Source: Jiangella alba (GTDB lineage: Bacteria; Actinomycetota; Actinomycetes; Jiangellales; Jiangellaceae). From it: 64,000 nucleotides of DNA. Under the pieces are notes generated by a model that searched no databases, had not been told where the DNA came from, and saw nothing but the letters and a program-made list of their open reading frames with translations. Positions 42,881 through 51,321 of this stretch are shown piece after piece (the first letter of the stretch is position 1; each line of letters opens with the position of its first letter). The stretch lies in NCBI RefSeq assembly GCF_900106035.1, contig NZ_FNUC01000001.1, positions 186,001-250,000 of the forward strand. The letters run 5' to 3'. The translations under genes were made by a program, and so were the position numbers.

Positions 42881-43045
42881 ATGGTGACGGGATGGGCGAC
42901 GGCGCAGACGGCGACGTCTGAGCCTGCCCACGTCATCGCCGGTCCGGCGTTGCTGGCGCTCCAGCTGGCCCAGACCGCCCGCGGCATCCGCGGCCTCGAC
43001 GTCCTGCGCCGCAGCGTCGACCGCGCCCCGCCCCGCTGCTCCTGA
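42881..43045 (+). CDS. Possible 54-residue small protein
   Basis: A small open frame in the 280-bp gap between the ROK and DksA-like genes: MVTGWATAQTATSEPAHVIA at the front, a hydrophobic centre (GPALLALQLAQTARGIRGLDVL) and a basic end with one cysteine (RAPPRCS). No family is recognised and there is no ribosome site. Its support is the promoter-like sequence that ends exactly at the ATG. It could also be a chance frame in a leader region of the DksA-like gene. Confidence 0.3.
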   Translation: MVTGWATAQTATSEPAHVIAGPALLALQLAQTARGIRGLDVLRRSVDRAPPRCS

Positions 43046-43123
43046 CCCCGTCATCCCAGCTCACCCGCCGGCGGCGAGTGAGCCCTCAGCGCGCCCGCGG
43101 CGCGCACCTCCAGGAGCAGCAGC

Positions 43124-43426
43124 ATGACCACGCCCACCTACCCCGCGATCGACCGCGACGCCCGCGCCCGCATCGAGGAGGCGCTCGCCGAGGCCGCCGC
43201 CGGCCGGCAGCGCCAGCTCGACGAGCTGACCGAGTCCGCCGGCGACTCGCCCGCCGCCGCCCACCGCGCCAGCGTCGCCCGCATCCTCAACGACGTCGAG
43301 GCCGCCCAGAGCCGGCTGGCCCGCGGCACCTTCGGCGCCTGCGAGCGCTGCGCCGCCGCCATCCCGGTCGAGCGGCTGGAGCTGCGCCCGTGGACGCGGC
43401 TGTGCGTCGGCTGCGCGAGCCGCTGA
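43124..43426 (+). CDS. TraR/DksA family zinc finger protein
   Basis: A 100-residue protein. The N-terminal two thirds are helical and form a coiled coil (DARARIEEALAEAAAGRQRQL and later ASVARILNDVEAAQSRLARG). The C-terminal C4 zinc finger is CERCAAAIPVERLELRPW followed by CVGC. This matches DksA/TraR proteins, which bind in the secondary channel of RNA polymerase and change promoter choice, often with ppGpp. It is shorter than E. coli DksA and lacks its D-x-x-D-A coiled-coil tip, so a direct DksA-like role is not certain. The ribosome site is AGGAG, nine bases before the ATG. Confidence 0.88.
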   Translation: MTTPTYPAIDRDARARIEEALAEAAAGRQRQLDELTESAGDSPAAAHRASVARILNDVEAAQSRLARGTFGACERCAAAIPVERLELRPWTRLCVGCASR

Positions 43427-43427
43427 C

Positions 43428-43988
43428 CTACTGGCCGACCCGGCCGTCGACGCACTCGCGCAGCAGGTCGGCGTGGCCGCAGTGGCGGGCGTACTCCTCG
43501 ATGCGGTGCACCCACAGCTCGCGGACGGCGATGTCGTCGCGGCCGACCCGCTCGCCGAGGTCGGCGAACCCCGCCAGGACGTCGTCGGTGGCGGCCTGCT
43601 CGCGGGCGAGATCGGCGAACGCGCCGTCGACGACCGCCTGGTCGCCGACGGCGCCGTCGAAGTCGGCGTCGCGCGGCCCGTACAGCTTCGGCGCCGGGTC
43701 GTCGGGCCGGACCCAGGTGCGCCAGTCGCGCTCGACCTCAGCCAGGTGCCGCACGAGGCCGAGCAGCGACATCGTCGACGGCGGCACGGAGCGGCGGGCC
43801 AGCTGCTCCGCGTCGAGGCCGTCGCACTTCATCCGCAGCGTCAGCCGGTAGGAGTCGAGGTAGTCGCGCAGCGTCGCCAGCTCGCCGTCGGGGCTGACGC
43901 CCTCGGAGTTGCGCGGGTCGTCCGCCGGGTCGACCCACATGTCCGCGTAGACGGTCGCTCGGGTCCACCGCTCAGGCGTGTCGCTCAT
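43428..43988 (-). CDS. DUF664 (DinB-like) protein
   Basis: A 186-residue DinB-superfamily protein. SLLGLVRHLAEVERDWRTWV carries the first metal histidine, and VHRIEEYARHCGHADLLRECV the later pair (R-H-C-G-H-A-D). The central VPPSTMSLLGLVRHLAEVE block is the DUF664 signature. Like other DUF664 proteins in actinobacteria it is a putative mycothiol-dependent transferase. It is convergent with the DksA-like gene (1 bp apart) and has no partner gene. It is the third DinB-fold protein in the window. Confidence 0.85.
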   Translation of the reverse strand: MSDTPERWTRATVYADMWVDPADDPRNSEGVSPDGELATLRDYLDSYRLTLRMKCDGLDAEQLARRSVPPSTMSLLGLVRHLAEVERDWRTWVRPDDPAPKLYGPRDADFDGAVGDQAVVDGAFADLAREQAATDDVLAGFADLGERVGRDDIAVRELWVHRIEEYARHCGHADLLRECVDGRVGQ

Positions 43989-44041
43989 CCCCCGACGATG
44001 GTGCGCGGCGGCCGCGCCCGCAACCGAATATCGCCAGTCGC

Positions 44042-44626
44042 CTACGCGCGCAGGCCGGCCAGGACGAGCCCGGCGAGGCGCCGGGCGGCGTCGTCGCCGG
44101 GGACGTCGGCGGCCGCGGAGAGGGCGGCGGCGCAGTAGGCGGCCAGCTCGTCAGGCGGGACGTCCGCGCGGACGGCGCCGGCCGCCGCGGCGTCGGTGAG
44201 GAGGTCGCGCAGCAGGTCGTGCACCTGCCGCTCGGCCTGCGCGACCCGCGGATCGCGGTGCACGAACGCGGCCAGCTCGGCGCCGTGCGGCTGCCGGTGG
44301 TGGCGTCCGCGCCGGCGCAGGACCAGCGCGTACGTCTCGAGCACCGCGACCAGGCGGGCCTCGGCGCCGTCGGCGTGGTCGCGCGCCTCGGCCAGCCGCG
44401 TCAGGTGGGCGGCGATCTGCCGGTCGTGCCAGGCGAGTACGACGGCCTGGACGTCGGGGAAGTACTTGTACAGCGTGGCCCGGCCGATGCCGGCCCGCCC
44501 CGCGATCTGCGACATCGTGACCGACAGCAGGCCGTTCTCGGCCGCCAGCCCTGCCGCGCTGTCGAGGATCGCGTCGCGCACCTCGTGGCGGTGCGCCTCG
44601 ATGGTCTCGCTCCACAGCTTCGGCAC
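44042..44626 (-). CDS. TetR family regulator
   Basis: A 194-residue TetR protein. The HTH (about 14-60) contains LLSVTMSQIAGRAGIGRATLYKYFPDVQAVV. The C-terminal domain is typical in size (HDLLRDLLTDAAAAGAVRADVP is the conserved part). The start VPKLWSETIEAHR at GTG 44626 matches the usual family start; GTG 44641 is in frame too. It is divergent from the methyltransferase-DUF2218 gene with repeated ACACAGTGT-like sites between, so it probably represses that gene. The ligand is unknown. Confidence 0.88.
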   Translation of the reverse strand: MPKLWSETIEAHRHEVRDAILDSAAGLAAENGLLSVTMSQIAGRAGIGRATLYKYFPDVQAVVLAWHDRQIAAHLTRLAEARDHADGAEARLVAVLETYALVLRRRGRHHRQPHGAELAAFVHRDPRVAQAERQVHDLLRDLLTDAAAAGAVRADVPPDELAAYCAAALSAAADVPGDDAARRLAGLVLAGLRA

Positions 44627-44652
44627 CTCCGCATCGTACACACTGCCACGAT

Positions 44653-44694
44653 AGAGACACAGTGTATTGACAGAGACACAATGTTTCGTAAAAC
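44653..44694. promoter_or_regulatory. TetR operator repeats and methyltransferase promoter
   Basis: AGAGACACAGTGT (44653-44665) and AGAGACACAATGT (44672-44684) are direct copies 19 bp apart, each containing an ACAC-A-GTGT-like palindrome. TTGACA (44667-44672) is a consensus -35 box and TAAAAC (44689-44694) a weak -10 box at 16 bp, for the plus-strand gene. The repeats cover the -35 box and spacer, where bound TetR would block transcription. Confidence 0.6.
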
Positions 44695-44701
44695 TGGGCC
44701 G

Positions 44702-45817
44702 ATGCCTCCCCACGCCCTCGCCGGCCACCTCCGTCACGGCCTGGCCGCCGCCGTCCTCGTCAAGCTCGCCTTCGTCGCCGTCCTGCTGCTCCTGCCGTCC
44801 GGGCTGCTCGTGCTCGGCGTCGCCCACGGGGTGCTGCTGATCGTCGTGGTCGCGGCCGCGACGCTGGCCCTGCTGGCCCGGCGGCGCAGCCGGGGCCGCG
44901 ACCACTGGGAGGCGATGTACTCGGGCCGGCCCGACTGGGACGTCGGCCACCCGCAGCCGGCCTTCCGCGCGCTCGCCGACGACGGCGCCATCCGCGGCCG
45001 GGTGCTCGACGCCGGGTGCGGGACCGGCGAGCACGTGCTCATGTGCGCGGCCCGCGGCCTCGACGCGACCGGCGTCGACGTCGCGCCGACGGCGCTGCGC
45101 ACCGCGACGGAGAAGGCGGCCGGCCGCGGCCTGACGGCGCGGTTCCTGCGCCGCGACGCCCGCGAGCTGGCCGGACTGGGCGAGACCTTCGGCACCGTGC
45201 TCGACTGCGGCCTCCTGCACACCTTCGACGACACCGGCCGGGCGGCCTACGTGGCCGCCGTCCGCGCCGTCCTCGAGCCCGGCGGCCGCTGGTTCGTGCT
45301 CTGCTTCAGCGACCTGCAGCCCGGCGAGAGCGGGCCGCGGCGGTACGGCCGTGACGAACTGGCGGCGGTGTTCGCCACGGGCTGGCGCGTCGACCGGCTC
45401 GAGCGCACCCGCCTGGACAGCCCGCGCGATCCCGGCGGCCTGCACGGCTGGCTGGTCGCGCTCACCAAGGACGACGCGCCGGGAGCGACCGCCCGCGCCG
45501 ACGTCGCCACCGCGACGCCCGAGCGGTACCTGCGCCGGCTCTGCGACCACGCCGAGGCGATCGCCGGCCGCGACCTCGGCGCCCACCACCGGCCCGGCCG
45601 CGCCCACCCCCGCGTCCTGCGGGTCGACCGCGACGGCTCCGAGGCCACACTGACCCTCACCGCCGGACGCTGCACGCTGCGGGCCGGCGCGGGCACGCTC
45701 GCCGTCGTGGTCGAGGCGCCGGCCGAGGACGAGCTGCGGCAGCTGCAGGACCTCCTCGCCCGCGACCTCGAACGCTTCGGCCGCCGCGACGGCCTCACCG
45801 TCGAGTGGAGCCGCTGA
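44702..45817 (+). CDS. Membrane-anchored SAM methyltransferase fused to DUF2218
   Basis: A 371-residue three-part protein. One or two hydrophobic segments lie at the front (about 12-60: AAAVLVKLAFVAVLLLLPSGLLV-like sequence), followed by basic LLARRRSRGR, so the enzyme faces the cytoplasm. A class I methyltransferase (about 65-265) has motif I VLDAGCGTGEHV and a thiopurine-methyltransferase-like front (HWEAMYSGRPDWDVGHPQPA). The C-terminal ~95 residues (ATPERYLRRLCDHAEAIAGR to RFGRRDGLTVEWSR) match DUF2218, a stand-alone small protein elsewhere. The substrate is unknown. The likely start is ATG 44702, with a leaderless transcript; ATG 44681 is an alternative in frame. It is divergent from a TetR gene. 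Confidence 0.85.
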   Translation: MPPHALAGHLRHGLAAAVLVKLAFVAVLLLLPSGLLVLGVAHGVLLIVVVAAATLALLARRRSRGRDHWEAMYSGRPDWDVGHPQPAFRALADDGAIRGRVLDAGCGTGEHVLMCAARGLDATGVDVAPTALRTATEKAAGRGLTARFLRRDARELAGLGETFGTVLDCGLLHTFDDTGRAAYVAAVRAVLEPGGRWFVLCFSDLQPGESGPRRYGRDELAAVFATGWRVDRLERTRLDSPRDPGGLHGWLVALTKDDAPGATARADVATATPERYLRRLCDHAEAIAGRDLGAHHRPGRAHPRVLRVDRDGSEATLTLTAGRCTLRAGAGTLAVVVEAPAEDELRQLQDLLARDLERFGRRDGLTVEWSR

Positions 45818-45820
45818 CCG

Positions 45821-46915
45821 TCAGGACCGCACCGGCCGGCGCCCGCCGGGGCCGAGGTTGGGCCGGACGGAGTCGCGCACGATGAGCTGCGTGGCCAGCT
45901 TCCGATGCACGAGCCCGGGCCCCTCGCCGCGGGCGTCGGCCTGGTGCAGCGCCAGCCGGACGGCGGTGCGGCCCAGCTCCTCGTGCGGGATGTGAACGGT
46001 GGTCAGCCCGAGGTCGGCGGCCACGGCGAGGTCGTCGTAGCCGACCATGGAGACGTCGTCGGGGACGCGCAGGCCGTGCTCGCGCAGCGCCTGGATGGCG
46101 CCGGCCGCCGCGGGGTCGTCGCCGGCGAAGATGGCGGTGAAGTCGACCGGCCCGGCCTCGAGCCGCGCCTTCATCATCTGGTAGCCGGGCTGCCGGCCGA
46201 ACTCGCCGGCCACGATCAGCGACTCGTCGGACTCGACGCCGAAGTCGGCCAGCGCGCGCAGGTGCCCGGCCAGCCGGCCCTCGGCGGTGGTCTGGCCCGG
46301 CTGCTTGCCGAGGTAGAGGATGCGCTCGTGCCCCTGGGTCAGCAGGTGGCTGGTGGCCGCGTAGGCGCCGCCCTCGTTGTCGAACTCGACGACCACGGCC
46401 GGGACGTCGCGGGCCAGCGGCGGACGGCCGACCAGCGCGAGCCGCGAGCCGGCGGCGTCGAGCGCCTGGGCGAACTGGCGCATGCGCGCGTGGTAGGCGT
46501 CGTCGGCGACCACGGTGCCGACGAGCACGACGGCGCGGGCGCCCTGCTCGCGCATCAGCTGGATGTAGGCCAGTTCCCGGTCGGGGTCGCCGCCGGTGGA
46601 GCAGACGAGGCAGAGGTGCTTGTCGTCGGTGGCCTGCTCCTCGACGCCCTGGGCGATGTAGGCCTGGAACTCGATGGCCACCGAGCCGACCAGGATCGCG
46701 ACGGTCTTCGAGCTGCCCCCGGCCAGCGCCCGCGCGTGCGCGTTGGCGACGTAGTCGAGCTCCTCGACCGCGCGCAGGACCTTGTCCTTCGTGCTGGCCG
46801 CGGTCGGGTAGCCGCCGCCCAGGACCCGGGAGACCGTTGACATCGAGACTCCGGCGCGGGCCGCGACGTCGCGGAGGGTGGCGCGGCCGGGTGCGGCCGT
46901 CAGGTCGTCAGTCAT
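45821..46915 (-). CDS. LacI family regulator of the phosphatase/sulfatase operon
   Basis: A 364-residue LacI protein. The HTH and hinge are ATLRDVAARAGVSMSTVSRVLGG and VEELDYVANAHARALAGGSSK; AHARALA fits the minor-groove hinge helix. The periplasmic-binding-like domain (about 70-345) has VALVGRP-like segments and VSMVGYDDLAVAADLGLTTVHIP, the family's C-terminal signature. The sugar is unknown. It is divergent from the large importer operon and 287 bp apart from it, with core GCGC palindromes near both promoters. The ATG has AAGGA upstream. Confidence 0.92.
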   Translation of the reverse strand: MTDDLTAAPGRATLRDVAARAGVSMSTVSRVLGGGYPTAASTKDKVLRAVEELDYVANAHARALAGGSSKTVAILVGSVAIEFQAYIAQGVEEQATDDKHLCLVCSTGGDPDRELAYIQLMREQGARAVVLVGTVVADDAYHARMRQFAQALDAAGSRLALVGRPPLARDVPAVVVEFDNEGGAYAATSHLLTQGHERILYLGKQPGQTTAEGRLAGHLRALADFGVESDESLIVAGEFGRQPGYQMMKARLEAGPVDFTAIFAGDDPAAAGAIQALREHGLRVPDDVSMVGYDDLAVAADLGLTTVHIPHEELGRTAVRLALHQADARGEGPGLVHRKLATQLIVRDSVRPNLGPGGRRPVRS

Positions 46916-46971
46916 CGGTCCTTCGCTCCCTCGTGTGTGCGGACCTCATCCAAGCATGGAGCCGGGATAGA

Positions 46972-46986
46972 AAGCGCTTGCGCAAG
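46972..46986. promoter_or_regulatory. LacI operator candidate near lacI-type gene
   Basis: Overlapping palindromes AAGCGCTT (46972-46979) and CTTGCGCAAG (46977-46986) lie about 57-71 bp upstream of the LacI ATG. The AAGCGC core is shared with the site at 47151-47158 in the operon promoter. A central CG/GC palindrome is the typical LacI-family form. Confidence 0.55.
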
Positions 46987-47100
46987 AGTTGTCATAGTAC
47001 CGAGCGCATCGATACCCGGCAATCTCGACGCCGATATCCCAGCTAGACAGCCGGGAACCGCAGGCATGGCGCCGGCTCACGACGTCAGCGCCCTCGCGCG

Positions 47101-47119
47101 TGTTGCACCCTCTGCAACA
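47101..47119. promoter_or_regulatory. Perfect 7-5-7 inverted repeat TGTTGCA-N5-TGCAACA
   Basis: The site lies 17 bp upstream of the -35 box of the importer operon. Its sequence differs from the AAGCGC LacI-type core, so a second regulator (activator or repressor) may act here. Confidence 0.45.
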
Positions 47120-47135
47120 GCAGTCGACCGACTCG

Positions 47136-47164
47136 TTGACACGTTTGTGGAAGCGCTATAGCTT
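47136..47164 (+). promoter_or_regulatory. Promoter of the importer operon with LacI-type core in the spacer
   Basis: TTGACA (47136-47141) and TAGCTT (47159-47164) are exactly 17 bp apart. AAGCGCTA (47151-47158), matching the AAGCGC core near the LacI gene, fills the end of the spacer. LacI binding here would block RNA polymerase. The transcription start would be near 47171, with GAGGAGG before the ATG at 47203. Confidence 0.7.
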
Positions 47165-47202
47165 TGTGCGTCATTCGTCCAGGACCTCAGCGAGGAGGCG
47201 CC

Positions 47203-49182
47203 ATGAACGACCGTTCGTGGACGACCAGACCCATCACCCGCCGTCGCCTGCTGATCGCCGGTGGCGCCTCCGCCGGGCTCGTGGCGCTGTCGGGCTGTTC
47301 GTGGCTCGACACCGATCCCGCGGGCGACGCCGGCCCGTCCGAGGCGCCCGGCACCGACCTGCGCGAGGCGCCACAACTGGCCGCCCGGGTCGAGGCCGGC
47401 GAGTTGCCGCCGCTCAGCGAGCGGCTCCCGGCGAACCCCGCCGTCATCGAGCCGGTCGACCGGCCCGGCGTCTACGGCGGCACCTGGACCAGCGCGCTGC
47501 TCGGCCCCGAGGACGAGGCCTGGCTGCAGCGCACGGTCGGCTACGACCCGCTGATGCGCTGGAACCCGGAATGGACCGAGCCCGTCCCGAACATCGCCGA
47601 GTCGGTCGAGCAGTCCGACGACGGGCACGAGTTCCTCATCACGCTGCGGGCCGGCATGAAGTGGTCCGACGGCGCCCCGTTCACCGCCGACGACCTCGTC
47701 TTCGCGTTCCAGGACTTCCTGCTGACCAAGGAGCTGTCGCCCGCGGTCCCGTCGTTCCTCACCAACGGCGGCCAGCCGGCCACGCTGACCCGCGTCGACG
47801 ACCAGTCGGTGCGGTTCACCTTCGCCGAGCCGAACGGGTTGTTCCTCGAACAGCTCGCGCTCATCAACAGCGGCGACGTCCTGGTCTCCCTGCCCGCGCA
47901 CTACCTGCAGCAGTTCCACGCCGCCTACACCGAGGGGGCCGACGCGACGGCGGCGTCGGCCGGCTTCGCGTCCTGGACCGAGCTGATGCTGGCCCGGTCG
48001 GAGACCTACCAGAACGCCGAGAAGCCGACGCTGAACGCGTGGATGCTGACCAACGCCCTGGGTGACGCCACGACGGTGACGGCCGAGCGCAACCCGTACT
48101 ACTGGAAGACCGACCCGGACGGCCGCCAGCTGCCCTACCTCGACAGCCTCTCCTTCGAGGTGGTCTCCGACGCCGAGGTGATCCTGCTGAAGGCGACGAA
48201 CGGCGAGTTCGCGTTCCACACCCGCCACGTCACCAGCCTGGCCAACAAGCCGGTGCTCGCCGAGGGCCGCGAAGAGGGCGGCTACGAGTTCATGACGCTG
48301 CAGAGCAGCCTGATGAACGAGATGGTGATCTTCCTCAACCTGACCCACCAGGACCCGGTGAAGCGGGCCGTCTTCACCAACAAGGACTTCCGGATCGGGC
48401 TGTCGCACGCCATCGACCGCGACGAGCTGAACACCGCGACGTTCCAGGACGAGGGCGAGCCGTGGCAGGCCGCGCCCGCGCCGGACTCGCGCTACTACGA
48501 CGAGGAGCTGGCCACCCAGTACCTGGAGTTCGACGTCGACCTCGCCAACGAGGCGCTGGACCGCGCCGGCCTGACCCAGCGCGACGGCTCCGGCTTCCGG
48601 CTCGCACCGGACGGCAGCCCGCTGACGATCGAGGTCGAGGTCGCCGAGCCGGGCGTCGTGCCGTACTGGCTGGACGCGATGAACCTCGTCGTCGGCTACT
48701 GGAACGAGGTCGGCATCAACGCGCGCACCCGGCCCGAGGACCGCACGCTGTTCAAGGAGCGCACCGAGGCCAACCAGCACGACGCCGGGGTGTGGGTCGG
48801 GCCGGGCGGGCTGGGCGACGAGACCCGCCGGCCGTTCTTCTACCTGCCGACGATGCGCTTCGAGCAGGCGTTCGCGCCGGCCTGGGCGCAGTGGTACCAG
48901 ACCAACGGCGCGCAGGGCGAGGAGCCGCCGGAGCCGACCCGCCGGCAGTGCGAGCTGTTCTGGGAGCTGGCCCGCACGCCCGACCCGGACCAGCGCGAGG
49001 AGCTGTTCGGCCAGATCCTCGAGATCGCCCGCGACGAGTTCTACGTCATCGGCACGCTGCGGGTCCCGACCGGCTACGGCATCGTCCGCGACGACTTCCA
49101 CAACGTGCCGGAGGAGATGCCCGAGTCGTTCGACTTCGCGACGCCGGGCGGCTCCAGCCCCTGCCAGTACTTCATCGAGTAG
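47203..49182 (+). CDS. ABC transporter substrate-binding lipoprotein (SBP_bac_5, Tat type)
   Basis: A 659-residue lipoprotein. The Tat signal has RRRLLIAGGASAGLVALSGC, with lipidated cysteine C32, so the protein is folded before export. The mature part has the large peptide/opine-binding layout: WNPEWTEPVPNIAESVEQSD, then TLRAGMKWSDGAPFTADDLVFAFQDF, the SBP_bac_5 signature. It is larger than DppA (about 535), as in binding proteins of family 5 for oligosaccharides or peptides. With hydrolases downstream, a glycan or glycoconjugate ligand is likely. GAGGAGG precedes the ATG. It is the first gene of a seven-gene operon. Confidence 0.9.
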   Translation: MNDRSWTTRPITRRRLLIAGGASAGLVALSGCSWLDTDPAGDAGPSEAPGTDLREAPQLAARVEAGELPPLSERLPANPAVIEPVDRPGVYGGTWTSALLGPEDEAWLQRTVGYDPLMRWNPEWTEPVPNIAESVEQSDDGHEFLITLRAGMKWSDGAPFTADDLVFAFQDFLLTKELSPAVPSFLTNGGQPATLTRVDDQSVRFTFAEPNGLFLEQLALINSGDVLVSLPAHYLQQFHAAYTEGADATAASAGFASWTELMLARSETYQNAEKPTLNAWMLTNALGDATTVTAERNPYYWKTDPDGRQLPYLDSLSFEVVSDAEVILLKATNGEFAFHTRHVTSLANKPVLAEGREEGGYEFMTLQSSLMNEMVIFLNLTHQDPVKRAVFTNKDFRIGLSHAIDRDELNTATFQDEGEPWQAAPAPDSRYYDEELATQYLEFDVDLANEALDRAGLTQRDGSGFRLAPDGSPLTIEVEVAEPGVVPYWLDAMNLVVGYWNEVGINARTRPEDRTLFKERTEANQHDAGVWVGPGGLGDETRRPFFYLPTMRFEQAFAPAWAQWYQTNGAQGEEPPEPTRRQCELFWELARTPDPDQREELFGQILEIARDEFYVIGTLRVPTGYGIVRDDFHNVPEEMPESFDFATPGGSSPCQYFIE

Positions 49183-49191
49183 GGGCCGCGT

Positions 49192-50187
49192 GTGCTGACC
49201 TTCGTCGTCCGCCGCGTCGCCCTGATGATCCCGACGCTGGTGCTGATCTCGATCGTGACGTTCACGATCATCCAGCTGCCACCCGGCGACTTCCTGACCA
49301 CCTACGTCACGAACCTCAGTGCACAGGGTGAGCAGGTCGACCCGGCCGAGGTGGCGGCGCTGCGGGCGCGGTACGGGCTGGACGAGCCGCTGCCGGCGCA
49401 GTACCTCACCTGGATCTGGGGCATCGTGTCCGACGGCGACTTCGGCCGCTCGTTCGAGTGGAACCGGCCGGTCGCGGAGATGATCTCCGACCGGCTGCCG
49501 CTGACCATCGTGTTCATGGCCGCGACGGTGGTCTTCACCTGGATCATCGCGTTCCCGATCGGCCTGTACTCGGCGATCCGGCAGTACTCGATCACCGACT
49601 ACGTCGCGACCACCATCGGCTTCCTCGGCCTGGCGATCCCGAACTTCCTGCTCGCGCTGGCGCTGATGTGGATGGGCCTGAACGTGTTCGGGCAGGACTC
49701 CGTCGGCGGGTTGTTCTCACCGGAGTACAAGGACGCCGCCTGGAACCTGGGGAAGGTGCTGGACCTCATGGGGCACCTCTGGGTGCCGATGGTCGTGCTC
49801 GGCACCGCCGGCACGGCCGGCCTGATCCGCATCCTGCGCGCCAACCTGCTCGACGAGCTGCGCAAGCCGTACGTGACGGCGGCCCGGGCGCGCGGCATGC
49901 CGGAGCGCCGGCTGCTGCTGCGGTACCCGATGCGGGTGGCGCTGAACCCGTTCGTGTCGACGATCGGCTGGGTGCTGCCGGTACTGATCGGCGGCGAGGT
50001 GATCGTCTCGTCGGTGCTGTCGCTCGAGACCACCGGGCCGCTGCTGCTGTCGTCATTGCAGAGCCAGGACATGTACCTGGCCGGCTCGATCATCCTGCTG
50101 GTCAGCGTCATGACCGTGATCGGCACGCTGATCTCCGACCTGCTGCTGGCCTGGCTGGATCCGCGGATCCGGCACCGGATGGCCTGA
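49192..50187 (+). CDS. ABC transporter permease (DppB/OppB type)
   Basis: A 331-residue permease with six membrane segments. The front FVVRRVALMIPTLVLISIVTFTIIQLPPGD is typical of DppB. The ATPase-docking loop ELRKPYVTAARARGMPERRLL follows segment 4 and is the most conserved part. It starts with GTG nine bases after the binding-protein stop. It pairs with the next permease. Confidence 0.9.
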   Translation: MLTFVVRRVALMIPTLVLISIVTFTIIQLPPGDFLTTYVTNLSAQGEQVDPAEVAALRARYGLDEPLPAQYLTWIWGIVSDGDFGRSFEWNRPVAEMISDRLPLTIVFMAATVVFTWIIAFPIGLYSAIRQYSITDYVATTIGFLGLAIPNFLLALALMWMGLNVFGQDSVGGLFSPEYKDAAWNLGKVLDLMGHLWVPMVVLGTAGTAGLIRILRANLLDELRKPYVTAARARGMPERRLLLRYPMRVALNPFVSTIGWVLPVLIGGEVIVSSVLSLETTGPLLLSSLQSQDMYLAGSIILLVSVMTVIGTLISDLLLAWLDPRIRHRMA

Positions 50188-50196
50188 GAGGACGCC

Positions 50197-51321
50197 GTGA
50201 GCCGACCTACAGAGGTGGACCCCTCGGCCGACGCCGACCTCGCCGTCGCGTCGCAGCGCACCCTGGTGTGGCGGGCGCTGCGCCGGCACAAGCTGGCGAT
50301 GGCCGGGCTCGTCGTCACCTGCCTGCTCTACCTGGTGGCCGTGTTCGCCGACTTCCTGGCGCCCTACGACCCCAGCGACATCAACGCCGACTACGCCTAC
50401 GCGCCGCCGCAGCAGTTGCACGTCGTCGACACCTCCGACGGCTGGGACTGGGGCCTGTACGTCAACGGCTACGAGCAGACCCGCGACCCGGAGACGCTGG
50501 CGCTGACGTTCCGCGAGAACCCGGACGAGAAGATCCCGGTGCGCTTCTTCGCCCGCGGGCCGGAGTACGAGCTGTTCGGGCTGATCAGCACGAACATCCA
50601 CCTGCTCGGCCCGGCCGACCCGGACGGACCGCCGATGTACCTGCTCGGCGCCAGCCGGACCGGCCACGACCAGCTGTCGCGGATCCTGCACGGCACCCGC
50701 GTCTCGATGTCGATCGGCCTGGTCGGCCTGGCCATGGCGTTCGCCCTCGGCGTGGTGCTCGGCGGTGCTTCGGGCTACTTCGGCGGCAAGGTCGACGCCG
50801 TCATCCAGCGGCTGGTCGAGTTCTTCATGTCGGTGCCGGCGATCCCGCTGTGGCTGGGCCTGGCAGCGGCGCTGCCACGCGACTGGGGCTCACTGCAGCG
50901 CTACCTGGCCATCACGGTGATCCTGTCGATCATCAACTGGACCGACCTCGCCCGGGTGGTGCGCGGACGGTTCCTGGCGCTGCGCGGCGAGGACTTCGTG
51001 ACGGCGGCCTACCTCGACGGCATCAGCCGGCCGCGGATCATCGGCCGGCACCTGCTGCCGTCGTTCGCCAGCCACCTGATCGCGGCGATGACGCTGTCCA
51101 TCCCGGCGATGATCCTGGCCGAGACGTCGCTGTCGTTCCTGGGCCTGGGGCTGCGGCCACCGACGGTGAGCTGGGGCGTCCTGCTCAGCGACGTCGACGT
51201 GCGGGCGCTGGAGACGGCGCCGTGGCTGCTGCTGCCCGGGCTGGCCGTGGTCGTCGCCGTCCTGTCGATCAACTTCCTCGGCGACGGCTTGCGCGACGCC
51301 GCCGACCCCTATCAGTCATGA
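50197..51321 (+). CDS. ABC transporter permease (DppC/OppC type)
   Basis: A 374-residue permease. The first membrane segment is [25 protein letters not shown], an OppC_N hallmark. About 115 residues of external loop follow (to near 150), longer than the 60-70 usual in DppC, so it may help receive a large substrate. The docking loop is [24 protein letters not shown]. It ends [16 protein letters not shown], the usual DppC end (G-D-x-L-R-D). The GTG start follows GAGAGGACGCC. Its stop overlaps the ATPase start (ATGA). Confidence 0.9.
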   Translation: MSRPTEVDPSADADLAVASQRTLVWRALRRHKLAMAGLVVTCLLYLVAVFADFLAPYDPSDINADYAYAPPQQLHVVDTSDGWDWGLYVNGYEQTRDPETLALTFRENPDEKIPVRFFARGPEYELFGLISTNIHLLGPADPDGPPMYLLGASRTGHDQLSRILHGTRVSMSIGLVGLAMAFALGVVLGGASGYFGGKVDAVIQRLVEFFMSVPAIPLWLGLAAALPRDWGSLQRYLAITVILSIINWTDLARVVRGRFLALRGEDFVTAAYLDGISRPRIIGRHLLPSFASHLIAAMTLSIPAMILAETSLSFLGLGLRPPTVSWGVLLSDVDVRALETAPWLLLPGLAVVVAVLSINFLGDGLRDAADPYQS

